A stretch of 64,000 bases of DNA, taken from Streptomyces qinglanensis. Lineage in GTDB: Bacteria > Actinomycetota > Actinomycetes > Streptomycetales > Streptomycetaceae. Below, piece by piece: positions 54,040 to 62,049 of the stretch. The translations under genes were made by a program, and so were the position numbers. Under the pieces are notes generated by a model. It worked only from the letters and a program-made list of their open reading frames with translations, had not been told where the DNA came from and did no database searches. How positions within the stretch are numbered: position 1 is the first letter of the stretch; every line of letters begins with the position of its first letter. The stretch spans positions 124,001-188,000 of the forward strand of contig NZ_FOGO01000005.1 of NCBI RefSeq assembly GCF_900111245.1, written 5' to 3'.

Positions 54040-56282
54040 GCAACGAGAAGGCAGCCGAACTCCTCGCGGCCGTCCGCGCGGTGGAGAGCGGTGAGCGCTC
54101 CGCCACCTCCTTCTTCAACGAGCCCGCCGCCGGGCCGGCCGCCCGGAGCGGGCCCCGGGCGCAGCCGGGCGGTCCGGAGTCCGGCGCCGCGGGCGGCCGT
54201 GCCGGCGGGGGTCCCGCCGCGATGCCCCCGCCAGGACGTACGGAGCGCCCGGGCCGGCAGGACGGCCCGGTCACCGTCCCTGAAGAGGTGCGCGCCCTGC
54301 TGGCCGAGGGCGGGGCCCCGGAGGGGCTGGCCCAGCGCGTGGCCGAGACACTCGGGGAAGGCGCGGACGGCGTGCTGCGCACCGACCCCTGGCAGCTCCT
54401 CGCGGTCCCCGGGGTGCTCCCCGAGCAGGCCGACGGCTTCGCCCGAGCGCTGCTCGGCGACGAGGCCGGGCCGGGCGACCCGCGGCGCGCGGTGGCGCTG
54501 GTGGTCCGGCTGCTGGAGCGCGCGGCACTGCGGGGCGACACGGTGCTGACACCGGAGGCCCTGGGCCGGGGCCTGTCCGGGCATGCGGTACCGGACCCGG
54601 AGGAGGCCGTACGGCAGGCCGTGGAGGCGGGGGCCGTGCTGGTCTTCGAGGACGCACTGGACGCGGGTCCGGTCGCCTCGGCCATGAACGAGAACGACGT
54701 CGAGGAGGAGCGCCCGGTCACCGTCCTGGTGGGCCTGGACCGGTACGCGCTCGCGGAGGAGAGCCTCGCCGACGGGCTCGCGCGCCTGGCCGGTACGTTC
54801 GCGCCCGCGGAGACGGCGGGCGCCTCGGCGGCCGGTCCGGCGGAGGCGGCAGGCGCCGCGGATACGGCGGATCCCGCGGATCCCGCGGACACGGCGGACA
54901 CGGCGGACACGGCGGACACGGCGGACCGCGCGCCGAGTGGGGGCGCGGCCGACGACGGCTGGGCGGCTGCCGCCGAGAGCGCCCCCACCTCCTCGGCGCG
55001 CGAGCTGATCCGCGCGGTGGCCGGAAGCGGACTGGTCACCCATACCGGTGGTGAGGCGTCCCGCGCGGAGGTCGCCGCCGTGGCCGCCGCCGCAGGGGCA
55101 CTCGGGCTGCGTGCCGCGGTCCTCACCCATACGGATGAGGCCCGGGAGCGCATGGCCCGCCTCCTCGCCGAGCATCCGGCCTCCTGCCGGGACAGCCATG
55201 CGGACAGCAGCGACCCGGACAGCAGCGACCGGGACGGCGGCGCTCCGGCCCCGGCCCCGGTCCCGGCCCCGGACTGCGCCACCGTCGCCGGGGTCCTCGC
55301 GGGCACGGAAGGGCCGGAACGGGACGCGGACGGGGCGCTCCTCGTCGACCTGCTGGCCGTCTGCGACGCGCCGCAGTTGGACGCGGAGACGGCCGCGGCA
55401 CTGCTGGAGGCGCTGCCGGACGGGGCCCGACTGCTGCTCAGCGGAGACCCGGGCGTGCTGGGCGCCGCAGGCCCCGGAGAGGTGTTCGGGGACCTGCTGG
55501 CGGCCCGGTACTGCCCGCACGTCGCCTCCCGCACCCCGGACCCCGGGCCGATCGGCGAGCTGGTCTCGGGCGTCGGCATCGGAGAACTGAACCAGGTGGC
55601 GGCCCCCGGCAAGGAGGTGGTGATCGTCCCGGTCGCCGACCCCGGTGAGGCCGTGCACCGCACGGTGCAGCTCGTCAAGGACTCGGTGCCCCGCGCCCTC
55701 GGCGTCCCGTCCGCCGAGACCCAGGTGATCACTCCCGGGCACGGCGGCTCCGCGGGCACACGGGCGCTCAACGCCGCCCTCAAGGAGCAGCTCAACCCGG
55801 GCCCGGGCCGCTTCGGCGGCTTCGACCCCGGCGACCGGGTCGCCCACTCCCCCGCCCCGGGCCGCACGCGCATCGGCACGGTGGCCTCGGCCGGCGCGGA
55901 GGGCCTCCAGTTGGCCTGCGGGGACCGCCGGGTGACGGTCCCGCCGGAGCGGGTGCCCGAAACGGTGCGGCACGGCTGGGCCGTGACGGCCCACCAGGCC
56001 GCCGGGATCCGCTGGCCCGCGGCCGTCGTGGTGCTGCCCGGGGATGCCACGGAGGCACTGACCCGGGAGTGGGTCTACACGGCCTTCGGCCGGGGCGAGC
56101 GCCATCTGTCGGTCGTGCACGGAGCGGGCGACGCGCTCCCCCGCGCGGTGGCCTCGGCCGCGGCACGGGAGCGGACGACCCGGCTGCGGACGCTGCTGAC
56201 CGAGTCAGCCCGCGCCGCCGAAGCGGCGCGGGCGGCGGAGACGGCCGAGGCAGTACGAGCGGCGGAGGCGGACGACGGCTGA
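54036..56282 (+). CDS. RecD2-like helix-hairpin-helix protein with degenerate helicase motifs
   Basis: A 748-residue protein with the layout of RecD2 but apparently no ATPase. The HhH region WQLLAVPGVLPEQADGFARALL (119-140) matches RecD2's RLVEIPGVGFKTADRIA. The Walker A position reads VTHTGGEASRAEV (334-346) with no GKT. Motif II is LLVDLLAVCDAPQ rather than VDEASM. Motif III keeps LSGDP but not the Gln. The C-terminal 1B-like and motif V/VI regions (GWAVTAHQAAGIRWPAAVVVL, EWVYTAFGRGE) align but lack the arginine finger pair. Low-complexity Ala/Asp-Thr tracts lie at 262-300. It starts at GTG 54036, overlapping the reductase gene by 4 bp. It may bind DNA ends without unwinding. Confidence 0.7.
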   Translation: MSNEKAAELLAAVRAVESGERSATSFFNEPAAGPAARSGPRAQPGGPESGAAGGRAGGGPAAMPPPGRTERPGRQDGPVTVPEEVRALLAEGGAPEGLAQRVAETLGEGADGVLRTDPWQLLAVPGVLPEQADGFARALLGDEAGPGDPRRAVALVVRLLERAALRGDTVLTPEALGRGLSGHAVPDPEEAVRQAVEAGAVLVFEDALDAGPVASAMNENDVEEERPVTVLVGLDRYALAEESLADGLARLAGTFAPAETAGASAAGPAEAAGAADTADPADPADTADTADTADTADRAPSGGAADDGWAAAAESAPTSSARELIRAVAGSGLVTHTGGEASRAEVAAVAAAAGALGLRAAVLTHTDEARERMARLLAEHPASCRDSHADSSDPDSSDRDGGAPAPAPVPAPDCATVAGVLAGTEGPERDADGALLVDLLAVCDAPQLDAETAAALLEALPDGARLLLSGDPGVLGAAGPGEVFGDLLAARYCPHVASRTPDPGPIGELVSGVGIGELNQVAAPGKEVVIVPVADPGEAVHRTVQLVKDSVPRALGVPSAETQVITPGHGGSAGTRALNAALKEQLNPGPGRFGGFDPGDRVAHSPAPGRTRIGTVASAGAEGLQLACGDRRVTVPPERVPETVRHGWAVTAHQAAGIRWPAAVVVLPGDATEALTREWVYTAFGRGERHLSVVHGAGDALPRAVASAAARERTTRLRTLLTESARAAEAARAAETAEAVRAAEADDG

Positions 56283-56327
56283 GCCGGAACGGCCGCGACG
56301 CCGGAGCGATCCGCCGTGCTGCCCGCG

Positions 56328-57182
56328 CTACCTGCGGCGGGCGGCGGACACGCCGCTGTCGGCGCCGTCACCGTCCTCGTCGTAGTCGTCCTGGTCGTCG
56401 CCCTCCTCGTCGTAGCCGTCCTCGTCGTCCCCTTCCTCGCCGTCCTCGCTTTCCTCGCCTTCGCTGCGGGCCTCGAGAACCAGGTCCTCCTCGTCCTCGT
56501 CGAAGACGGAGGAGACGTCGAAACGGCAGATCACGCGCTGCGGGTCCGCCTGGTCGAACGGGGCGGACAGCCACTCACCGGGCTCGGCGGGCTCGTCGAC
56601 CGCCGTGACCCAGAGGGTGGAGTCCCCCTCCTCCAAGCCGAACTCCTTGTGGCGGGTGGCGATCTCGTCCGGCTCGAACTCGCCGAAGAGCACACCGAGC
56701 GCCGCGTGCACGCTGTTGCTCGGTGCCGCGCCCTCGAACCGCTCGTCCTCGGCGGAATCCGGGTCCAGCTCGGTGATCCGCTCGGCCTGGGCCTGCAGCC
56801 GGTGCGGCTCGGAGATGACATAGTCCCGCCGGATCAGAACGCTCAGCGCCGTGGGCACATCGGGCCCCGTGTAGGTCGGCAGGCTCTCGCTGCTGGGGAT
56901 CTCGAACGGGGTGACCTCGTCATAGACCTCGTACAGCAACTCGTCGTAGGTCTCCCCCGCGGCGGCCAGCGCGTCGAAGGCGGCATAGACGGCGGAGTCG
57001 AGTTCGGCGGCGTACTGCTCCGCCGACGACGCGTCCCGCTCACCCGCACCGCCCGCTCCGGCAGGCACCCGGGGCTCCCCCGCGCGGCGCTCGACGGCTT
57101 CGAGGTGCCGGTCCAGCGCGGCTTTGACCGCTTCGGCGGCGGCGCGTACGTCGGCAGCGGTGGGCTGCGCAGCATCAGACAT
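56328..57182 (-). CDS. Acidic-tailed protein of unknown function
   Basis: A 284-residue conserved-looking actinobacterial protein. The N-terminal helix (PTAADVRAAAEAVKAALDRHLEAVERR) is followed by a central domain (YDELLYEVYDEVTPFEIPSSESLPTYTGPDVPTALSVLIRRDYVI). A WVTAVDEPAEPGEWL segment and a very acidic tail of about 50 residues (EDGEEGDDEDGYDEEGD) complete it. No enzymatic motif or membrane segment is seen. ATG 57182 begins the conserved MSDAAQP; an upstream ATG is possible. It is divergent from the DUF5703 gene. Confidence 0.7.
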   Translation of the reverse strand: MSDAAQPTAADVRAAAEAVKAALDRHLEAVERRAGEPRVPAGAGGAGERDASSAEQYAAELDSAVYAAFDALAAAGETYDELLYEVYDEVTPFEIPSSESLPTYTGPDVPTALSVLIRRDYVISEPHRLQAQAERITELDPDSAEDERFEGAAPSNSVHAALGVLFGEFEPDEIATRHKEFGLEEGDSTLWVTAVDEPAEPGEWLSAPFDQADPQRVICRFDVSSVFDEDEEDLVLEARSEGEESEDGEEGDDEDGYDEEGDDQDDYDEDGDGADSGVSAARRR

Positions 57183-57229
57183 AGTGCAGACGCTATCGGC
57201 AGACGGGGTGCGCACGCACAATAGAGACG

Positions 57230-57418
57230 ATGCCGGAATACGAATTTCGCGACGTGTACGTCCCGCGGGGCGTCTCCCGTAAGGCCGCGACCCAACTGCT
57301 GACCGATCAGGCGGAGTACGGGCACTGGGAACTGGCCCGCACCCGGCTGTATCCGGACGGCAGCCGCCGGGTGCGGCTCCGCCGCCGCATCATCCGCCAG
57401 CTTCGCCCGACCTGGTGA
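57230..57418 (+). CDS. DUF5703 family small protein
   Basis: A 62-residue protein: MPEYEFRDVYVPRGVSRKAA, then a compact domain with LTDQAEYGHWELARTRLYPDGSRRVRLRRRI and a basic C-terminus. It matches the small DUF5703 family found in Streptomyces. Function unknown; size and charge suggest nucleic-acid binding, but this is a guess. Confidence 0.8.
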   Translation: MPEYEFRDVYVPRGVSRKAATQLLTDQAEYGHWELARTRLYPDGSRRVRLRRRIIRQLRPTW

Positions 57419-57521
57419 CCGCCGGTCGCGGGTAGCCGCACGGCGAAGGGATGACCGTCGCCGCGGAGCGGGGGAACCGAGGGGGGAAAGCCGGCGGGAG
57501 AACCGAGGGGAGAGCAGCCGA

Positions 57522-57558
57522 GAGGGAACGGGCCCGGCGGTGCGGAGCCCGTTCCCTC
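57522..57558. terminator. Hairpin between the DUF5703 gene and the long chaplin gene
   Basis: Perfect 12-bp stem GAGGGAACGGGC (57522-57533) with 57547-57558, between converging genes. Confidence 0.75.
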
Positions 57559-57666
57559 GACTTGCCCGGCGCTGCTGCCACGGCTGCGGCGCCGGAGCAC
57601 CGGCCCGCGCGTCAGGTCGCGGAGTGCCGGTCGATCACAGCACCGGGAGTCGGTGCTGCGCGCTGA

Positions 57667-58578
57667 TCAGCGCTTGGCGGCGGGCCGGGAGCGCCGGTAG
57701 AGCACGTATCCCCCGGCGAGCATGCCCAGGCTGACCGGCGCGGCGATGCCGAGCTGCGAGCCGGCACCGGTGTGCGCCAGCTCCCCGCCCGCGTCGTCCC
57801 CGGCGTCTTCCGGCGTGTCGGAGACCTGGGCCGCGGCCACGGTCTCCGGCGTGGACGGAGCGTGCACCTCCCCGGAGCTCCCCGGCTGGGTGGGCGTCTC
57901 CGGGGTGGACGGCTCACCAGGCTCGTCGGGCGTGGTGGGCTGCTCGGGCTCGTCCGGGTTACCGGGCTCGTCCGGGTTCCCCGGCTCGTCCGGGTTACCG
58001 GGCTCGTCCGGGTTCCCCGGCTCATCGGGGTTCCCCGGCTCATCCGGGTTCCCCGGCTCGTCCGGGTTACCGGGCTCATCGGGGTTCCCCGGCTCGTCGG
58101 GGTTACCGGGCTCGTCCGGGTACCCGGGGTCGGTGGGTCCCGGGTGCGACGGATTGGCGCAGTCGTTGCCGTGCGCCGGGTTGAGTGCGCCGATCACGTC
58201 CACGGTGTTGCCGCAGACGTTCACCGGCACGTCGACCGGCGCCTGTACGTTGTTGCCCGAGCCGACGCCGGGCGAGTCGTGGGCGGCGCCCTGTGCATGG
58301 GCCCCGCTTCCGCCCTGCTGGCTGCCGCCGTTGCCGGCGCCGTTCCCGCAACTGTTGCCGGACGCCGGGTTGAGCAGCCCTAGGACGTTGACCGTGTTGC
58401 CGCAGATGTTCACCGTGACGTTCACCGGCGCTTGGGCGGTGTTGCCGGAGAGCACTCCCGGCGAGTTCGCGCTGGCGCCCTGGGCGCCGGAGTCTGCGAA
58501 TGCGGTCCCCCCGGAGACCGCGAGGAGGCCGCCCGCAGCGGCCATGGTGATCAGGCCCTTTCTGGTGCCCTGACGCAT
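57667..58578 (-). CDS. chpC: Long cell-wall-anchored chaplin (ChpA/B/C type)
   Basis: A 303-residue long chaplin. A signal peptide (to about A28) is followed by two chaplin domains (about 29-78 and 96-140), each with the NSPGV...GN...APV...CGNT...L.NPA.GN pattern and two cysteines (C59/C77, C122/C140). A spacer of about ten Pro-Asp-Glu-Pro-Gly-Asn units follows, then sortase motif LAHTG (267-271), a hydrophobic helix and a basic tail. Long chaplins are linked to peptidoglycan by class E sortases and display amyloid-forming domains that help make aerial hyphae hydrophobic. The symbol rests on adjacency to a short chaplin and could be another long chaplin. Confidence 0.93.
   Translation of the reverse strand: MRQGTRKGLITMAAAGGLLAVSGGTAFADSGAQGASANSPGVLSGNTAQAPVNVTVNICGNTVNVLGLLNPASGNSCGNGAGNGGSQQGGSGAHAQGAAHDSPGVGSGNNVQAPVDVPVNVCGNTVDVIGALNPAHGNDCANPSHPGPTDPGYPDEPGNPDEPGNPDEPGNPDEPGNPDEPGNPDEPGNPDEPGNPDEPGNPDEPGNPDEPEQPTTPDEPGEPSTPETPTQPGSSGEVHAPSTPETVAAAQVSDTPEDAGDDAGGELAHTGAGSQLGIAAPVSLGMLAGGYVLYRRSRPAAKR
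57946..58125. repeat. 18-bp tandem repeat coding the PDEPGN spacer of the long chaplin
   Basis: Ten imperfect 18-bp units (minus-strand coding GG-AA/TCCCGG... Pro-Asp-Glu-Pro-Gly-Asn), differing mainly at synonymous positions, which fits expansion by slippage or unequal exchange. Confidence 0.9.
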
Positions 58579-58667
58579 GATGTTGGAATCCCTCGCCTAG
58601 TGGTGGCTGTTGGTAACCGGCCAGGGGGAGGCGCACCTGCGCGCCCTCCCGCCCCCCGAGACCCGAG

Positions 58668-58700
58668 GGCCCCGGAGCGCGTGGCGCGTGCTCCGGGGCC
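58668..58700. terminator. Hairpin after the short chaplin gene
   Basis: Perfect 11-bp stem GGCCCCGGAGC (58668-58678) with 58690-58700, about 47 bp past the short chaplin stop codon on the minus strand. Confidence 0.75.
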
Positions 58701-58746
58701 GCTCAGGTCCACGTGCCTCACCGATCGCGTCGGATGAGGCGTGACG

Positions 58747-58980
58747 TCACTGGTTGACGCAGGTGTTGCCGAAGGCCGGGTTCAGCAGCCCGATCACGGA
58801 GATCGTGTTGCCGCAGGCGTTCACCGGAACGTGGACCGGGACCTGAACGGTGTTGCCGGAAACGACGCCGGGGGAGTTCACGGCGGCGCCCTGCGCACCG
58901 GAGTCGGCAACGGCCATACCCGCACCAGCCAGCACAAGACCGCTGGTGACAGCCGCGGCGGCGATGACCTTCTTGATCAT
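58747..58980 (-). CDS. chpH: Short chaplin (ChpH-type)
   Basis: A 77-residue secreted surfactant peptide. A signal peptide (to A25) precedes a mature chaplin domain of about 52 residues (DSGAQGAAVNSPGVVSGNTV ... CGNTISVIGLLNPAFGNTC). It has two cysteines (C56, C74) that form the intramolecular disulphide. Short chaplins assemble into amyloid fibrils on aerial hyphae and spores. ATG 58980 is preceded by AGGAGG. The symbol follows the usual chpC-chpH pairing. Confidence 0.95.
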   Translation of the reverse strand: MIKKVIAAAAVTSGLVLAGAGMAVADSGAQGAAVNSPGVVSGNTVQVPVHVPVNACGNTISVIGLLNPAFGNTCVNQ

Positions 58981-59170
58981 TATTCCTCCTAGTTGGCAAT
59001 ACGACCCCAGCAGGGGGTCGCACTCCCTGTAACGAGGATGGAGGAATGAGGCTACGAACTGACTAGATCATTCACCCGTCCCGGTTACTTCCGCACAGGC
59101 TGTCGATTTCAAGCCCCACTGCACCACCCCTTCGGAGGAAACACCCCGGGGAAGCTCGCGAGGATCCGGA

Positions 59171-59211
59171 CGTTGATCGGAAAAGCGCCGGTCACAGCGG
59201 GCCGATCAACG
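59171..59211. terminator. Possible terminator after the peptidase gene
   Basis: Perfect 10-bp stem CGTTGATCGG (59171-59180) with 59202-59211 and a 21-base loop, 26 bp beyond the peptidase stop codon on the minus strand. Confidence 0.55.
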
Positions 59212-59236
59212 CCACGCACCGGTGCCCCGGTGGGCG

Positions 59237-60568
59237 TCACGCCTGATCCAGGAACCGGTCCAGCACACGGACACCGAACTGGAGTCCGTCGACCGGGACG
59301 CGCTCGTCCACCCCGTGGAACATGCCCGCGAAGTCGAGCTCCGGCGGCAGCTTCAGCGGCGCGAAGCCGAAGCAGCGGATTCCCAGGTCGTCGAAGGACT
59401 TGGCGTCGGTGCCGCCCGAGAGCATGTACGGCACGGCGCGCGCGATCGGGTCTTCCGCCCGCAGCGAGGACTGCATGGCGTCCACCAGCGCACCGTCGAA
59501 GGTCGTCTCCAGCGCCCGGTCGGCGTGCACGTCCTCGCGCCGCACCCGCGGCCCCAGCAGACGGTCCAGATCGGCCAGGAACTCCTCCTCGTGTCCGGGC
59601 AGGAACCGCCCGTCCACATGCGCGGTCGCCTGCCCGGGAATGACGTTGACCTTGTAGCCGGCCCCGAGCTGAGTGGGCGCGGCGGTGTTCTGCAGCGTCG
59701 CACCGATGATCTTCGCGATGCCGCCGAGCCGGGCGAGCGTCTCCTCCATGTCCTCCGGGTCCAGCTCGACACCGAGCGCGTCGGAGAGCTCGTCCAGGAA
59801 GGAGCGGACCGTCTTGGTCACCCGCACCGGGAACCTGTGCCGACCCAGCCGCCCCACGGCCTCGCACAGCTCGGTGATCGCGTTGTCGTCGTTGGTCATG
59901 GACCCGTGGCCGGCCGTGCCGTCCACCGTGAGGCGCATCCAGTGCATGCCCTTCTGCGCCGTCTCGACCAGATACAGCCGCAGGTCCTCGTTGACCGTGA
60001 AGGAGAACCCGCCGACCTCCCCGATGGCCTCGGTGACCCCCTCGAAGAGGTCCGCGTGGTTGTCGACCAGGTGCCGCGCCCCGTAGACCCCGCCCGCCTC
60101 CTCGTCCGCGAGAAAGGCCAGCACGACGTCCCGGGGCGGCTTGCGCCCGGCCCGCATCCGCTCCCGGACCACCGCCAGCGTCATCGCGTCCATGTCCTTC
60201 ATGTCCACGGCGCCGCGTCCCCACACGCAGCCGTCCGCGATCTCCCCGGAGAAGGGATGCCGCGTCCAGTCGTCGGCATTGGCGGGCACCACGTCGGTGT
60301 GCCCGTGGATGAGCAGGGCCGGGCGGGACGGGTCCTCGCCCGTGATCCGCGCCACGGTCGAGGCGCGGCCCGGGCTGGACTCGATGATCTGCGGCTCCAG
60401 CCCGACCTCGGCCAGCTTCTCGGCGACGTACTCGGCCGCCGCCCGCTCCCCGGGACCTTCGTTGTTGCCGTAGTTGCTGGTGTCGATCCGGATCAGCTCG
60501 CGGCAGAGGTCGACGACCTCGCTCTCGGCGCTAGCGGCACTCGCGGTCGCGGCACTGTCGGCACTCAC
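59237..60568 (-). CDS. M20-family metallopeptidase
   Basis: A 443-residue dizinc exopeptidase/amidohydrolase. Metal-ligand segments are LLIHGHTDVVPAN (His, Asp), GRGAVDMKDMDAMTL and FLADEEAGG (catalytic Glu). SGGTDAKSFDDLGI supplies the last ligands, and the dimerisation domain lies at about 180-290 (AGHGSM). The family hydrolyses peptides or acylated amino acids; the substrate is unknown. The start is GTG 60568. The N-terminal Ser/Ala tail is disordered. It is unrelated in function to the neighbouring chaplins as far as the sequence shows. Confidence 0.88.
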   Translation of the reverse strand: MSADSAATASAASAESEVVDLCRELIRIDTSNYGNNEGPGERAAAEYVAEKLAEVGLEPQIIESSPGRASTVARITGEDPSRPALLIHGHTDVVPANADDWTRHPFSGEIADGCVWGRGAVDMKDMDAMTLAVVRERMRAGRKPPRDVVLAFLADEEAGGVYGARHLVDNHADLFEGVTEAIGEVGGFSFTVNEDLRLYLVETAQKGMHWMRLTVDGTAGHGSMTNDDNAITELCEAVGRLGRHRFPVRVTKTVRSFLDELSDALGVELDPEDMEETLARLGGIAKIIGATLQNTAAPTQLGAGYKVNVIPGQATAHVDGRFLPGHEEEFLADLDRLLGPRVRREDVHADRALETTFDGALVDAMQSSLRAEDPIARAVPYMLSGGTDAKSFDDLGIRCFGFAPLKLPPELDFAGMFHGVDERVPVDGLQFGVRVLDRFLDQA

Positions 60569-60707
60569 GCTGCCTCCTCTTCTCGCAGGTAGACCCCCAT
60601 CCTCCCGCCCGCACCCCGGCGCCCCAAGAGCCGGGTGATCGCAGTCCTCATCAGGTGCTAAGGTTTAACCCGTCGCAAGGCCGCCCACCGGCCCGGCGGC
60701 ACACCCG

Positions 60708-60792
60708 GTCGGGGTGGCGGAATGGCAGACGCGCTAGCTTGAGGTGCTAGTGCCCTTTACAGGGCGTGGGGGTTCAAGTCCCCCTCCCGACA
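60708..60792 (+). tRNA. tRNA-Leu (GAG anticodon)
   Basis: An 85-nt tRNA. Acceptor GTCGGGG (60708-60714) pairs with TCCCGAC (60785-60791), with one G-U pair at the seventh position. The anticodon stem CTAGC/GCTAG closes the loop TTGAGGT, giving anticodon GAG (60741-60743). The long variable arm (about TGCCCTTTACAGGGCGT) and TTCAAGT T-loop confirm a leucine tRNA. No CCA is encoded. A recombinase-fragment gene on the other strand ends inside its 3' half, which suggests an integration site. Confidence 0.95.
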
Positions 60793-62049
60793 CACACCAT
60801 ATGTACATGCGGCGGCGGGTCGTGACTCAACAGTCACGGCCTGCCGCCGTTCGTCGTAGGTAAGCGCCAGGCCGAAAGCTTCGTAGATCGGCCGCTTCTC
60901 TGCGGGGTCGGCTGCGAGGAGCCGGTCTTTCATGTCACCGAGCGTGCGGATCATGGTTTCCAGCTCAGCTTCGGAAGCGATGCTTTGTGGGCGGCTCCGT
61001 TGGGCGCTCCGGAGCCGCTGTTCGACGGCGCTCTTCTCCTGCTGCGTCTCGTTGATCCACTGACCGACCAAGGCTGGGTCCGATCCGGCGTCGAGGGCGG
61101 CTCGGTACCCGACGATTCGTCGCTCGCAGTCGGCAAGCTTTTGACGCGCCTCGGCAAGGTCCGGAGATGCCTGTTGTCTCTGCTGGGCGGCGTGCAGCTT
61201 ACGCAGCGTGTCAGGGAGACGGTCTGGGGAAAAGTGGCGTGCAATCCACCGGTCGAGCTTCGGAACGACGACGGACTCGCGTACATAGACGGTGAGTGGG
61301 TGGTCGAGCTGCGCGCTTTTGGCGTACTCGGCTGTGTGGCGGTAGCGGTAATACGGAGCTCCGTTGTTGTGGTTGCCCTGCATCTTGCGTCCGCACAGCG
61401 CGTGCCGCATGAGACCACCCAGCGCGTAGGTGCGGTTGCGCTGGCGAGGCTTGCGTTCCACTCCGCCAGTGCTTCGTCGAGCGCGGCGCTTGGTTTGCAC
61501 GGCGGTGAAGATCGCAGGTTCGACCAAAGGAGTGTGCACAACCTCCGTCGACCACACCCAATCGCTCGGATCGTTCCATTCCAGCTTGGAGCGGTAACCC
61601 AAAGTAACGTCTTCGACGTCGACGAGGACGTCTCGCCTGCGTTGCCGATTCCATACTTCGTGGCCCGTGTAACGCGGGTTTTCGTTGGGGCGGATGCGGT
61701 GGAACGTGCGGTTGACCAGGTCCTCGGCCGTGGCGACGCCCCGCAGGCGTCTGACCCTGGTGGGCCCGGGCAGACCGTGGATACCGGCCTGCGTCATCAG
61801 GACCGAGACGGTCCGCTCGCAGACCTGGATACCCACGGCCATGGTGAGCTCGGCGTGGATCCTGCGGTAGCCGTAGGTGCCCCGGGATGCCACGTGGACC
61901 CCGCGGATGAGGCCCGTGAGCCACTCGCGGCGCAGTTGCCGGGGCGTGCTGGGGGTGCGCTTGTGCTTGTAGTAGGACTGCCGGGCGACCCCGGGGATCC
62001 GGCAGCGCCTGTCGACCGGAGCCCCGGCATCGACGAGTCGGTCGATCAT
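60757..62049 (-). CDS. Chimeric ORF: IS3 transposase N-terminus fused to large serine recombinase C-terminus
   Basis: A 430-residue open frame made of two unrelated parts. Residues 1-122 are the IS3-family OrfB N-terminal helix-turn-helix (MIDRLVDAG ... RQSYYKHKR ... YGYRRIHAELT), stopping before the DDE catalytic core. From 123 (NPRYTGHEVWNRQRRRDVLV) it is the Recombinase domain and zinc ribbon (GGLMRHALCGRKMQGNHN ... YYRYRHTAEYAKS) of a large serine integrase, with the catalytic Ser domain absent. Neither half should be active. The last residues (REGDLNPHAL) are translated from the complement of tRNA-Leu, the signature of an integrase at a tRNA attachment site. It probably arose by IS insertion and deletion. 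Confidence 0.8.
   Translation of the reverse strand: MIDRLVDAGAPVDRRCRIPGVARQSYYKHKRTPSTPRQLRREWLTGLIRGVHVASRGTYGYRRIHAELTMAVGIQVCERTVSVLMTQAGIHGLPGPTRVRRLRGVATAEDLVNRTFHRIRPNENPRYTGHEVWNRQRRRDVLVDVEDVTLGYRSKLEWNDPSDWVWSTEVVHTPLVEPAIFTAVQTKRRARRSTGGVERKPRQRNRTYALGGLMRHALCGRKMQGNHNNGAPYYRYRHTAEYAKSAQLDHPLTVYVRESVVVPKLDRWIARHFSPDRLPDTLRKLHAAQQRQQASPDLAEARQKLADCERRIVGYRAALDAGSDPALVGQWINETQQEKSAVEQRLRSAQRSRPQSIASEAELETMIRTLGDMKDRLLAADPAEKRPIYEAFGLALTYDERRQAVTVESRPAAACTYGVCREGDLNPHAL

Noticed and set aside
60793..60840. Short stretch after tRNA-Leu considered as an att site core
   Set aside because: Only one copy is within the window. Without the other junction, no core repeat can be defined.
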